Part shown: in pieces, positions 1 through 7,910 of the stretch
How positions within the stretch are numbered: position 1 is the first letter of the stretch
How the letters are laid out: each line of letters begins with the position of its first letter
Origin: Enterocloster clostridioformis
GTDB taxonomy: Bacteria > Bacillota > Clostridia > Lachnospirales > Lachnospiraceae
Assembly (NCBI RefSeq): GCF_020297485.1
Contig: NZ_JAIWZC010000001.1
Coordinates: 1,488,001 to 1,552,000 of the forward strand
Direction: 5' to 3'
DNA: 64,000 nucleotides
Translations under genes and position numbers: made by a program
The notes under the pieces: model-generated
Told to the model about the DNA's origin: nothing
Seen by the model: the letters and a program-made list of their open reading frames with translations, nothing else
The model's database searches: none

Positions 1-170
1 AATAACCTGGCTTCATCGGTGCTCGCAACTGCTGCATATTGATATGGGCTGCCCTTCACCCTGTCCTTGTTCAAGATATACAGCAGGGTGTATTCTCCAA
101 AGTGGTTTCGTTTCAGATACTCCTTACTGTCATAGATCAATCTCTCAATTTCTGTCTGTTTTGCTTCCAT
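1..170 (-). CDS. Partial hypothetical protein, N-terminus only
   Basis: The first 56 codons of a gene that runs off the left edge. The ATG at 170 follows a GAGGTGGAAT ribosome site. The peptide contains DSKEYL, then YTLLYILNKDR, then YAAVASTDEA. This matches in order and spacing the ENKxFLDSQKY / IYxILK / GxAEY stretch of the two genes that precede it in transcription (194-1018 and 2460-3533), so I infer a third, N-terminally shorter member or a single-domain relative. The function is unknown. Confidence 0.6.
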   Translation of the reverse strand, partial: MEAKQTEIERLIYDSKEYLKRNHFGEYTLLYILNKDRVKGSPYQYAAVASTDEARL

Positions 171-193
171 ATTCCACCTCACCTATTTCTTTA

Positions 194-1018
194 TCAACGG
201 CTGTTGTGTCTGCTCTCCAGGTGCGGCTTATAGGCAGAATCCTGTTTTTCCAGTTCTGCCATCTTAAATAAATCTAATACCTCCCACCCAGTAGCAGCCT
301 TAATAGCCGCTGCTGAAATGTTGTTCTCTTTACAGTATTCCAGGTAATCCGCTACCCCCTTCTTATGGGGAATTGCTCCAATGCCCCACCTGCTCAGTTC
401 CTCCCAGGCGTCTAAATGTCCATTTATTGTCATTGCAGCAATTTCATACCCCTCCTCCAGCATCCCAAACAGATATTTATCTGTATATGCGTACCCAATA
501 TTAAACTCAACAGTCTTATGCGCAGATGGAAAAAAACTAACTGCCCTGTCAGGTCCATATTCTGCCAATCCCTGATAAGTGTCCTTTCCGTGCGCCTCCA
601 TTTTTAAAATATGATAGATAATGGCTCCCTGGTACTTTTGCGAATCCAAAAACTCTTTGTTTTCACAAAGCACTTTGAGTTCATCCATCTGGGGGTTTTG
701 TATCTTTGGGGGCAGACTATTTAATTCCGTCAGGACTCTTGCAATCTGTATTTCCAGCCCATATTCTGGCTGCTTGCGTTTCAGATAGTCAAGCCAGAAC
801 TGCATAAATTCCTGTTTCTTCTCTGGATTATTTATTTCCCTGCACATTCTTTCCACCGCATGTGCTTCTGATTCTCCTGGTAAGCGCGCTACATTCCATT
901 CCCCACCCCCAACAGCGTTCAGCATATTACAGATATCCCTGGATAAATCCTTCTCCATTCCCAGTTCTCTCTCCACACGTTCCCCTGATGATTCAAACTT
1001 TTCCGGTTCATATTTCAA
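194..1018 (-). CDS. Hypothetical protein, paralogue of 2460-3533
   Basis: A 274-residue soluble protein with no membrane segment. The start is a TTG at 1018 behind GAGGAGACAAGATA; the neighbouring paralogue has the same TTG-plus-KYEPE/RYEPE start, which supports this choice. Shared blocks with the paralogue are WxxxRLPGESE near residue 40, EFMQFWxDYL near 70, EFLDSQKY near 122, GYEIAxxTxxGHxxxWxEL near 200 and a C-terminal YCKExNIxAAxI block. I do not recognise a named family. The gene lies downstream of the IS630 copy that now separates it from its paralogue. No catalytic motif is evident. Confidence 0.75.
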   Translation of the reverse strand: MKYEPEKFESSGERVERELGMEKDLSRDICNMLNAVGGGEWNVARLPGESEAHAVERMCREINNPEKKQEFMQFWLDYLKRKQPEYGLEIQIARVLTELNSLPPKIQNPQMDELKVLCENKEFLDSQKYQGAIIYHILKMEAHGKDTYQGLAEYGPDRAVSFFPSAHKTVEFNIGYAYTDKYLFGMLEEGYEIAAMTINGHLDAWEELSRWGIGAIPHKKGVADYLEYCKENNISAAAIKAATGWEVLDLFKMAELEKQDSAYKPHLESRHNSR

Positions 1019-1200
1019 TATCTTGTCTCCTCTTTTCTAAAAACCGTTATGGTGAGTTTCCTTACCCTGCTCTTTAAATGGCGGTTTATCTGCCATTCCA
1101 GTTTTTTCACTATCTAGTACAGCATTGCCAAAATAATAATGAATAGACGTTGCTTTTTTATTGTAGTCGGTGCATAATAATTCTATCACTAAAGAATGGA

Positions 1201-1704
1201 TGTGTTATTATGCGAAGGAAAACAATTGATACTATCCCGGTTTTATCTGATGCCATGAAAAACATATTATCTGCTTTTTCAAAAAGCCGCTCCCTTCCGT
1301 CAGGACTGGTCAAAAGAGCCAGCATTGTCCTGCTTGCGTCACAGGGGGAACTCAACCAGAATATTGCACCACAGGTCGGGCTTCATTATAATAATGTTGC
1401 CACCTGGCGCAGTCGGTTCCTCGCGGCGCTCCCAGCCTTGCGGAGGATTGAAATGGACGACCCGAAAAAGCTTGAAGATGAGATACGGGCAGTCCTGTCC
1501 GATAAAAAACGCCCCGGTGCCCCGTCTGTTTTTACGCCGGACCAGATCATGCGGATCATCGACCTTGCCTGCAGCAACCCAAATGATTTTGGGTACGAAG
1601 TAAGCCAGTGGAGTCTCCCGCTGTTAGTGGCAGAAATTAAAAAGCAGGGGATCGCTGAACAGATTTCTGAGAAATCTGTCAGCCGTTTTTTAAAAATGAG
1701 GTAG
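1201..1704 (+). CDS. IS630 transposase, ORF A (HTH part)
   Basis: The N-terminal DNA-binding half of an IS630-family transposase. The ATG at 1210 also exists in frame, but 'TTATGCGAAGG' gives the most likely start within 1201-1212. It contains a helix-turn-helix segment (LASQGELNQNIAPQVGLHYNNVATWRSRF region) and a second winged-helix-like region ending in EKSVSRFLK. Translation terminates at TAG 1702-1704. The sequence CGTTTTTTAAAAATG at 1684-1698 is a classic -1 slippery run, and the second ORF is in the -1 frame, so a fused product by programmed frameshifting is likely. Confidence 0.75.
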   Translation, partial: CVIMRRKTIDTIPVLSDAMKNILSAFSKSRSLPSGLVKRASIVLLASQGELNQNIAPQVGLHYNNVATWRSRFLAALPALRRIEMDDPKKLEDEIRAVLSDKKRPGAPSVFTPDQIMRIIDLACSNPNDFGYEVSQWSLPLLVAEIKKQGIAEQISEKSVSRFLKMR

Positions 1705-2459
1705 ATTTACATCCCCACAAAATCCGTTACTGGCTTCATTCTTCGGAAAAGACGGAAGCCCCGGAATCTTTTGCGCGGAAAGTAAACGAAATCTGCGGCC
1801 TGTACCAGAGTGCCCAGGAACAAAGCCGGGAAGGTGCACACATTGTTTCCACGGATGAAATGACCGGGGTACAAGCGCTGGAACATAAATATCCTGACAA
1901 GCTCCCATTACCCGGCCAGTGCGCCAAAATGGAGTTTGAGTATATCCGCCATGGCACGACCAGCCTCATCGGGTTCTTTGATGTTGCAACGGGCCGTATG
2001 GAAATGCCGTATTTAAACTCCACACGCACAGAAGAGGATTTTGTGGAAGCCGTGAAAGCATTGGTAGGGACAGACCCGCAAGCCCCATGGACATTTATAT
2101 GCGATGGCCTAAACACCCATAAATCGGAAGCCCTTGTCCGCTTTGTGGCAGAAGCCTGTGCCCTTGGCGTGGAACTGGGCAAAAAAGGGAAAACAGGGAT
2201 CCTTAAAAGTATGGAAAGCCGAGCGGATTTCCTGCATGACCCTTCCCACCGGATCCGCTTTGTCTATACTCCGAAACACAGTTCCTGGATGAACCAGATT
2301 GAGATATGGTTTGGCATCATTAACCGGAAGCTGCTGAAGCGGAAAAGCTACCTATCAATAGAAGAACTGGAAGCAAGCATCCTGCGCTTTATTGAACAAT
2401 ACAATCTTACAGCACACCCATTTAAGTGGACATATGCCGGGATACCATTAGTAATTTAA
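1692..2459 (+). CDS. IS630 transposase, ORF B (DDE catalytic part)
   Basis: The catalytic half, open in the -1 frame from the slippery run at 1686-1696 to TAA at 2457-2459. The DDE triad is visible: the Asp of STDEMTG, the Asp of CDGLNTH and the Glu of NQIEIWF. SSWMNQIE is typical of IS630. There is no good independent start before the ATG at 1860, which lies after the first catalytic Asp, so the functional product is most likely the frameshift fusion with the upstream ORF. All key residues are intact and the copy may be active. Confidence 0.8.
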   Translation, partial: KNEVDLHPHKIRYWLHSSEKTEAPESFARKVNEICGLYQSAQEQSREGAHIVSTDEMTGVQALEHKYPDKLPLPGQCAKMEFEYIRHGTTSLIGFFDVATGRMEMPYLNSTRTEEDFVEAVKALVGTDPQAPWTFICDGLNTHKSEALVRFVAEACALGVELGKKGKTGILKSMESRADFLHDPSHRIRFVYTPKHSSWMNQIEIWFGIINRKLLKRKSYLSIEELEASILRFIEQYNLTAHPFKWTYAGIPLVI

Positions 2460-3533
2460 TCACTGATATTTAAGCAATGCTGTACTAGTTCTTTTTCTGT
2501 CTGTCTGGTTCACATGATTCTTATAATCCTGCATCTGTGATTCTGCCTCACCAATCAAATCTCCCACACTCCATCCGATAGACGCTGTAATAGATGCCGC
2601 TGTGATATTTCTTTCTTTACAGTAAATAAGGTAATCCTCGAACCCTTCTCTATAGGGCAACGTGTCGAGGCCCTCCCTGTCAAGTTCGTCCCAGACATTA
2701 AAGTGACCGTCCATCGTAACCACCGCTATTTCATAGCCTTCTTCCAACGGTTTAAACAGATCCTCATGAACAGATGTATCACCTATATAAATTTCAGTAA
2801 CTTCTTCCTCAGAAACAGAAAAATAGACTGCCATTTCCTGCTCATATTCAGCAACCCCTTTGTAACTGATGGTCCCATCCTGTTCTTTTTTTAGGATATA
2901 GTAAATACTGGCATCATGATACTTTTGAGAATCCAAAAAGTTTTTATTTTCTACGAGTACAGTGATTCTCTCCATAAAAGGAGTTTCCATGTGCGTAAAA
3001 CCTTTGTTCAGTCTTGTTAAAACTTCCGCAGCCTGTATTTCCAGTTCATATTTTGGTCTCATACGTTCCAAATAGTCAATCCAGAATTGCATGAACTCAC
3101 GCCGCTTCTCCGGATTCTTTATTTCCTGATAGGTACGTCTCACTACGTCCGACTCCGATTCTCCTGGTAAACGCATCGCTTCCCATTGCCAGTAATCAAC
3201 AGATTTTGTCATTCTACAGATATCCCAGGCCAGATTTTTCAAAAAGTCCGGCTCTCTATTTTTGTCAGGATATCCATATTCCCACAGTTCTCCGATCAAG
3301 CCTTCTGTCTGCCTTGTAACCTCAATGCTTTTTGCACGGCTGACCTTATATAAGTAATCAATAAGCAGCTTTCTGGCATCCGCAAACCGGAGCGTATCCA
3401 GAACATTTTCGGTTTGGTTGTAAGGATACGGCTTATAGAAAAATGGGGTAAAAATGTCTCCCAATGGTCCTCTCTTCATGAATTCGTCCACGTAATCTTT
3501 TAATCGTTCAAATTCCTCTGGTTCATACCTCAA
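2460..3533 (-). CDS. Hypothetical protein, paralogue of 194-1018, 3' end altered by IS630
   Basis: About 357 residues, beginning at TTG 3533 behind AAAGGAGACAGAGTA. The upstream open frame lacks a ribosome site, so the shorter start is preferred. Compared with the 194-1018 paralogue it has an N-terminal extension of about 75 residues (FADARKLLIDYLYKV region). It shares RLPGESE, EFMQFWIDYL, FLDSQKYHDASIYYILK, GYEIAVVTMDGHFNVWDEL and YCKERNITAASI. The last residues (TALLKYQ) are encoded by the inverted repeat of the inserted IS; natively the protein would have ended about two residues beyond the junction. The function is unknown. Confidence 0.75.
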   Translation of the reverse strand: MRYEPEEFERLKDYVDEFMKRGPLGDIFTPFFYKPYPYNQTENVLDTLRFADARKLLIDYLYKVSRAKSIEVTRQTEGLIGELWEYGYPDKNREPDFLKNLAWDICRMTKSVDYWQWEAMRLPGESESDVVRRTYQEIKNPEKRREFMQFWIDYLERMRPKYELEIQAAEVLTRLNKGFTHMETPFMERITVLVENKNFLDSQKYHDASIYYILKKEQDGTISYKGVAEYEQEMAVYFSVSEEEVTEIYIGDTSVHEDLFKPLEEGYEIAVVTMDGHFNVWDELDREGLDTLPYREGFEDYLIYCKERNITAASITASIGWSVGDLIGEAESQMQDYKNHVNQTDRKRTSTALLKYQ

Positions 3534-3558
3534 TACTCTGTCTCCTTTACATTCTGTA

Positions 3559-3783
3559 TTATCTATTTTTCTGTCTGTCCTGTTTGGGAATGTCCTCCTT
3601 TTTCTGCTGTTCTTGTTCGGAAGTTTTCCCCCATATAATAAAATGGCAATATTCACTTTTATGGTTCTGCAAATATTCCGCCAGTTCGAGAAATCCCATT
3701 TTTAATGCAATTTTCGTAACTGCAGTCACGTCAAACATATTGGTTTCACCAGTATCCCTGACCACCAATATCTGCTCTTTCAC
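3559..3783 (-). CDS. DUF5049-like small protein
   Basis: A 74-residue protein starting at GTG 3783. The core, ILVVRDTGETNMFDV followed by GFLELAEYL and HFIIWG, matches my memory of DUF5049, a short family found on Firmicutes conjugative elements and phages. The tail is rich in Gln, Glu and Lys. It sits 26 nt before the TTG of the next minus-strand gene, so the two are probably co-transcribed. Biochemical role unknown; the family call is from recall and untested. Confidence 0.65.
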   Translation of the reverse strand: MKEQILVVRDTGETNMFDVTAVTKIALKMGFLELAEYLQNHKSEYCHFIIWGKTSEQEQQKKEDIPKQDRQKNR

Positions 3784-3861
3784 AATCGGTTCTATTACAG
3801 TTCCAGCTCCTTCCCTTTTCTTTTTGCCCTCTTTACTTCTGAAAATCTAAGGGGCCGGTCC

Positions 3862-4183
3862 GGACTGGCTTTGCCAGTCCTCTGCAAGATACGGATTTTG
3901 CCGTACAAAATCCATCTTGTTAGGGGAGATCCCCTAATACCCCCGTATCAGCCTCAAAATACTGATATCATTCACAGTTTTTTGCTATCAATTCCGCTGA
4001 TATTACGCGGAAATCTGATAGCAGAAAGGGGAAACTGACAGCAGTTTCCCCTCAAATCACATATTGCCCTGCTATCAGCTTCATATATCTGATAGCAGGC
4101 AGTATGGAATGTGATATCATCAAAGGCTTTGTGATATCGCATTCCACGGTTATCTGCTATCAGTCAATGTAAACTGATAGCAG
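3862..4183. repeat. Array of eight consecutive inverted repeats (hairpins)
   Basis: This noncoding stretch is almost entirely palindromic. Stems: 3862-3880 (GGACTGGC, 8 bp, perfect); 3893-3913 (GGATTTTG, 8 bp); 3920-3937 (TTAGGGG, 7 bp); 3983-4024 (nested, TGCTATCA outer and TTCCGC inner); 4027-4052 (AGGGGAAACTG, 11 bp); 4068-4099 (CCTGCTATCAG, 11 bp); 4106-4145 (GGAATGTGATATC, 13 bp with one wobble); 4154-4183 (CTGCTATCAGT, 11 bp). The decamer CTGCTATCAG and its complement recur in at least two stems and partly in a third. It lies between the methyltransferase and the DUF5049 gene. An origin, oriT, structured RNA or protein-binding array are all possible. Confidence 0.85.
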
Positions 4184-4312
4184 GATTCCACTTTTGTTTG
4201 TGATACCAGGTTGCCAAATTTGATAGTAGCCCCTGACCCGCTGTTTAAAATAGTTCTGTTTTCCCAATCCAATCTGCATTGATGTTCTTTATATTAAGAT
4301 TTTATATCTCTG

Positions 4313-5827
4313 TCACTGATGGCTCCCATAAAATCGTTCCAGTGCTTTCTCGAAGGCGCCTATCCCGGAGAAAAAGCTTCCTATCTTTACATCTTCAAAC
4401 AGGTAAGGCATAGCCGTATATAACGCTTCAAAAATGCTGGTTAAGACATTCACTACAATCGAGTTTCCTGCCTGCTTATATGCCTGGCTGTTACTAATGC
4501 CCGCTTCCAGGACCTTCTGGTAATCTTCATCATCAAACCCCATCAGCCGGAAACACTCTAATGGTGTAAGCCGTCTGATACGAAGGATTGATTCCAGCCT
4601 GCACAGGGAACTTCCCTGCGCAGTGATTGTCGGGCAGATGGTTCCATGACCCTGTACCCGGCCTCGTTTTCCGGCAGCGTTTGGATAGGCGATATTTGCA
4701 ACTCCGTCTGCCAGACATTCCTCGTAGCCCTTCACAGTGTCCTGCCGTACCAGAATGATATTATCTTTCTGAACGGAGGTAATCGCATAACTGCACCATG
4801 GTTGATCTTTTATTTCCAGGTGCTGTTCAACTCTTCCCTCTTCATTATATCTTCCACGGATTGCCCCCAATTCCAGAATCTTTGTCTGGTCATGGCTCGC
4901 AAGTTGGGTATTGGCAATTCCTATCCCTGATAGTATAACACTCTGCTGGGAATTTCCAATACTTCCGACCACTACAATTTTACTCCTGCCAGATCCACTC
5001 GCCGTCAAAGTCGGATTGGAACCGATTGCGGAATATACCCTGCCGGTCTGCGGATCACCCAGGTACCCCTCTGTCTGTCCGACCTTATACAGTTTATTTT
5101 CCCACTGTTTCAGTTCCTCTTCCCCTGGCATATACAGAAGTGCTTTCCGCTCCTTCATGTCTGTAATCAAATTCTGCACTTTATCATCTGACAGATAATA
5201 TTTTTCATCTACCTCATCTTCAAGGAGATCCATCAGCCGCCTCCCATCTTCCACTGGCTCTGGGAACACGAATTCTCCATTATCACATTCCTTCTTAATC
5301 AGGACGAGGTATACCCGTTCCCGGTTTTGAGGAATCCCATAATTTTTCGCGTTCAGTACCTTCCAATAGGTGTTGTAGCCATATTCTTGCAATTCCTGCT
5401 CAAATAGACGGAACGTGCTGTTTAGAAACCTTGCCTGAACAATATTTTTTACATTTTCATAAATTCCAAATACTGGCTTCACTTCCCGGATAACCCGGAG
5501 CCACTCTACAAGGAGAGAGGACCTTGTTTTATCCAGGTTCTTTGAGCCGCATTCCTCACAAAAATTCCGTTTGCTCCAATGTATCTGCAGCGGGTTCACC
5601 TCATGCCCACAATCTCTGCACCTCCAGACGGAACCGGCCAGCTTCCCACTTAGGGAGAAATCCTGACACGGACTCCCACCGCAAATAAAACTGAAATAAG
5701 GTAGCTTTTTCTCATCAACTTTCGTAATATCCCCAAGGTTGGCACTCTCGTCAACCCCATGTATGGCGCAATAACTTTTTACTGCATATTTGTCGAACTC
5801 ACAAAAATTTATTAATTTATAATCCAA
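4313..5827 (-). CDS. Circularly permuted DNA (cytosine-5) methyltransferase
   Basis: A 504-residue enzyme that would methylate cytosine C5 in DNA using S-adenosylmethionine. In order: FCEFDKYAVKSYCAIHG (motif II region) at the N-terminus; motif IV GGSPCQDFSLSG with the catalytic Cys near residue 53; a four-cysteine zinc-ribbon-like insert (CRDCG...CEECG) near 70-95; motif VI YENVKN near 124; motif VIII NRERVYLVL near 170; a long target-recognition region; motif IX/X RRLTPLECFRLMGF...QAGNSIVVNV. Motif I (FFSGIGAFEKAL), normally at the N-terminus, is at the C-terminus instead, so the order is permuted. The start is TTG 5827 next to GAAGGG. No restriction partner is visible, so it may be a solitary or protective enzyme. 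A perfect palindrome lies upstream at 5843-5854. Confidence 0.88.
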   Translation of the reverse strand: MDYKLINFCEFDKYAVKSYCAIHGVDESANLGDITKVDEKKLPYFSFICGGSPCQDFSLSGKLAGSVWRCRDCGHEVNPLQIHWSKRNFCEECGSKNLDKTRSSLLVEWLRVIREVKPVFGIYENVKNIVQARFLNSTFRLFEQELQEYGYNTYWKVLNAKNYGIPQNRERVYLVLIKKECDNGEFVFPEPVEDGRRLMDLLEDEVDEKYYLSDDKVQNLITDMKERKALLYMPGEEELKQWENKLYKVGQTEGYLGDPQTGRVYSAIGSNPTLTASGSGRSKIVVVGSIGNSQQSVILSGIGIANTQLASHDQTKILELGAIRGRYNEEGRVEQHLEIKDQPWCSYAITSVQKDNIILVRQDTVKGYEECLADGVANIAYPNAAGKRGRVQGHGTICPTITAQGSSLCRLESILRIRRLTPLECFRLMGFDDEDYQKVLEAGISNSQAYKQAGNSIVVNVLTSIFEALYTAMPYLFEDVKIGSFFSGIGAFEKALERFYGSHQ

Positions 5828-5842
5828 TTCCCTTCTTAGAGG

Positions 5843-5854
5843 GTGTAGCTACAC
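5843..5854. promoter_or_regulatory. Perfect 12-bp palindrome upstream of the methyltransferase
   Basis: GTGTAGCTACAC lies 16 nt upstream of the TTG start, in the 185-bp gap before the DUF5688 array. Its position suits an operator or autoregulatory site. The regulatory role is inferred from position only. Confidence 0.35.
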
Positions 5855-6012
5855 ATTTTACCCGGGATTACCTCTTACCTCCTTTCAAATGTTTGAATGT
5901 AATCAGTTTCCGAATAAGTTACGAGCTACTGGTACAAATTAAATTTCTATGACTGCTGGATTCTTGATTGGATTGGGCTTCACCACCCCCTTTCAAATTC
6001 TAATGCCGAATC

Positions 6013-6921
6013 CTACCTTGCCTGATGTCGCGTTTTTTTCTCTGTCTGCGCCACTGCCGGTTGGATTGCAAGGCTCCCGGCATCAAACTGGAACACCCTA
6101 TTAGAGACCTGGACAGGGAACACTTCTGCTCTCTTATCCATCTCACTGCTCTTTTTTACTACTTCCTGCAAAGTTTCCAATCTGTGTCCTGATTTTGGAC
6201 AGACAAGGATTTTATCATTTGATAATGGCATGATATACAGGTCATCGCCCAAACGCCTTGCGATTTCACTCAAACCATCGGGATAGAACATGATTGCGAT
6301 CCCATTCTCGCTGTACACTCCATAGTAGTCTTTTGTGTCTGGAAGCGCCCCGCTTAACGCCCCTAAGGTATGAGCCAGAACAGCTCTGCTCGTATCTAAG
6401 ACCGTCTGAAGGCGTTCATTCATATCGAAATATTTGACCTTATCAAATAATTCCTGTGCCGTAAGTCCCCACTGCTTTAAATGCTCATTTTGGACAGGTC
6501 TTTTATAATCCTGAGGCCACTGCTCTTCCTCGTCATAGACCTCATCAAAAAACTGAAAATACACAGCCATGTCCCCAACAGGCAGATATGGCATATCGTT
6601 CCCTTCCAATTTTTCGGCTGACTTTTCAAAATTTGCAGCCCATATCGTAACATTTTCTAACTGCTCAATCGTTTCAATGGGACGCTTTTTTTCAAAGTAA
6701 TCGCAGATACCGCTTGCCTGTGCCGTCAATTCTTCGTCATTCCGCTGTCTATATAAGCTCTGGATTGACAATGACTGGCTGCACACAGGTGGCTGCATAA
6801 GCTCAAGGGCTATTTCCTCATTGTCCGTACCTTCTGCTATTACTATCAATCTCTGCTGCTCTTCATCAATGTGACGCCCAAGTTCTGTGAACAGTTCCTG
6901 TTTATATTCTTCGTATGTCAT
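6013..6921 (-). CDS. DUF5688 family protein (last of the array)
   Basis: 302 residues, soluble. This is the eighth and last gene in transcription order of a tandem DUF5688 array. The family layout is clear: an N-terminal helical block (YEEYKQELFTELGRHI), a central VGDMAVYFQF strand near 118 preceded by a conserved 'MPYL', a 'LKQWGLTAQELFDKV' helix near 150, then YSENGIAIMFYPDGLSEIARRLGDDLYIMPLS near 210-240 and a C-terminal VSNRVFQFD. The start at ATG 6921 lies 3 nt after the stop of the preceding gene, so the two are translationally coupled. Function unknown; the strand order resembles DUF1444 (YtpQ), which is an inference. Confidence 0.8.
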   Translation of the reverse strand: MTYEEYKQELFTELGRHIDEEQQRLIVIAEGTDNEEIALELMQPPVCSQSLSIQSLYRQRNDEELTAQASGICDYFEKKRPIETIEQLENVTIWAANFEKSAEKLEGNDMPYLPVGDMAVYFQFFDEVYDEEEQWPQDYKRPVQNEHLKQWGLTAQELFDKVKYFDMNERLQTVLDTSRAVLAHTLGALSGALPDTKDYYGVYSENGIAIMFYPDGLSEIARRLGDDLYIMPLSNDKILVCPKSGHRLETLQEVVKKSSEMDKRAEVFPVQVSNRVFQFDAGSLAIQPAVAQTEKKTRHQAR

Positions 6922-6924
6922 TCT

Positions 6925-7851
6925 TTAATCCTTCAACCATTCGCGTGTGGTCTGCAATTTATTTTCTGATGGTGAATAGTGGAAACCATGGCTTGATATA
7001 GCGTACCCGGCCAGGCTATGGCGAACCTGACGATTTCCATTCTTGTGGACATCATCAATTGAAAACGCCGGTGCCAGTGCTCCCATAGTATCAGGAAAGA
7101 TATAAGCCTCCCGTTCCGAATACGGCAGGATATAAAAGCTGTCCGGCATCAAGCGGCTAAGTTCCTGTAAGATATCCCAGTACAATACGCTTGCCGCGCC
7201 TCCTGGTCCCGTGACCACATAACCAAGGCTGTCCTCTGCCTCTCCATGATTCAGGCAGCATGAAATACCTTCCAGCACGTTTTCAATTTTTTCACACAAC
7301 GGATAGATTTTACTCTCCATGGAAACCAGCGAATGCTCCAGCACAAAATTATGAAGTTCACTCTTTCTCATTTTCCAGGATTCCAAATGTTTATTGGTCA
7401 CTTCCGCCTGATAATAACGCCCGTCTCCCAGCGGTGCATGAAACATATAGTAAAGCACCATGTCACCCATAACCTGATAAGGCATATCATTCTTTTTCAG
7501 GGCGTCCAGGTCACTTCTATGGTTAGCGGCGTATACTGCCACATATTCCGGCTGTTCCAACTGGCCGACTGCAATACGCAGATCCTCCGCTTCCGCATCA
7601 GAGAACACTTCCATGGCCCGGTCCGCCAATTCCTCCTCCCAGGTGTCAAACATCTCCGCTCTCAAAAATGCTTCTCTTACCGGAATGACAGGGCAGTACC
7701 TCCCCTCCCGTTCAAATAAAATTGTGGTTCCCTCGGTCGGTAGACCCTTAGCCACCGTTCTTACTTCCCCACGAATCGCAGAATCCTCAAAAGCGGAACG
7801 GATACATTGCTGGTAAGCATCTGAAAACTGTTTATATAATTTAAGGTTCAT
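6925..7851 (-). CDS. DUF5688 family protein (array member 7)
   Basis: 308 residues from ATG 7851, chosen because AAAGGAGGATAAGAAT immediately precedes it; the longer open frame to 7902 has no ribosome site. Diagnostic blocks are MPYQVMGDMVLYYMFH near residue 122, LESWKMRKSELHNFV near 150, GPGGAASVLYWDILQEL near 215 and DSFYILPYSEREAYIFP near 235. It shares the GxGGAAxxLY variant with the array member at 12726-13646, suggesting that those two form a subfamily. Confidence 0.8.
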   Translation of the reverse strand: MNLKLYKQFSDAYQQCIRSAFEDSAIRGEVRTVAKGLPTEGTTILFEREGRYCPVIPVREAFLRAEMFDTWEEELADRAMEVFSDAEAEDLRIAVGQLEQPEYVAVYAANHRSDLDALKKNDMPYQVMGDMVLYYMFHAPLGDGRYYQAEVTNKHLESWKMRKSELHNFVLEHSLVSMESKIYPLCEKIENVLEGISCCLNHGEAEDSLGYVVTGPGGAASVLYWDILQELSRLMPDSFYILPYSEREAYIFPDTMGALAPAFSIDDVHKNGNRQVRHSLAGYAISSHGFHYSPSENKLQTTREWLKD

Positions 7852-7910
7852 ATTCTTATCCTCCTTTATTTTAATGAAAAAGCAGGCTCTTTTCTGAATC
7901 ACATGAAAAG

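Larger units (their letters stand above)
1114..2488 (+). mobile_element. IS630-family insertion sequence
   Basis: The terminal inverted repeats CTAGTACAGCATTGC lie at 1114-1128 and, inverted, at 2474-2488. The TA inside each CTAG is the expected IS630/Tc1 target duplication. The element carries a two-frame transposase and appears complete. It inserted at the very 3' end of the gene at 2460-3533, so the current stop codon and last residues of that gene come from the IS. Removing the IS restores a stop two codons beyond the junction. Confidence 0.85.

Noticed and set aside
3862..4183. CRISPR array
   Set aside because: The repeats are inverted, of differing sequence and spacing, with no constant direct repeat plus unique spacers and no cas genes.
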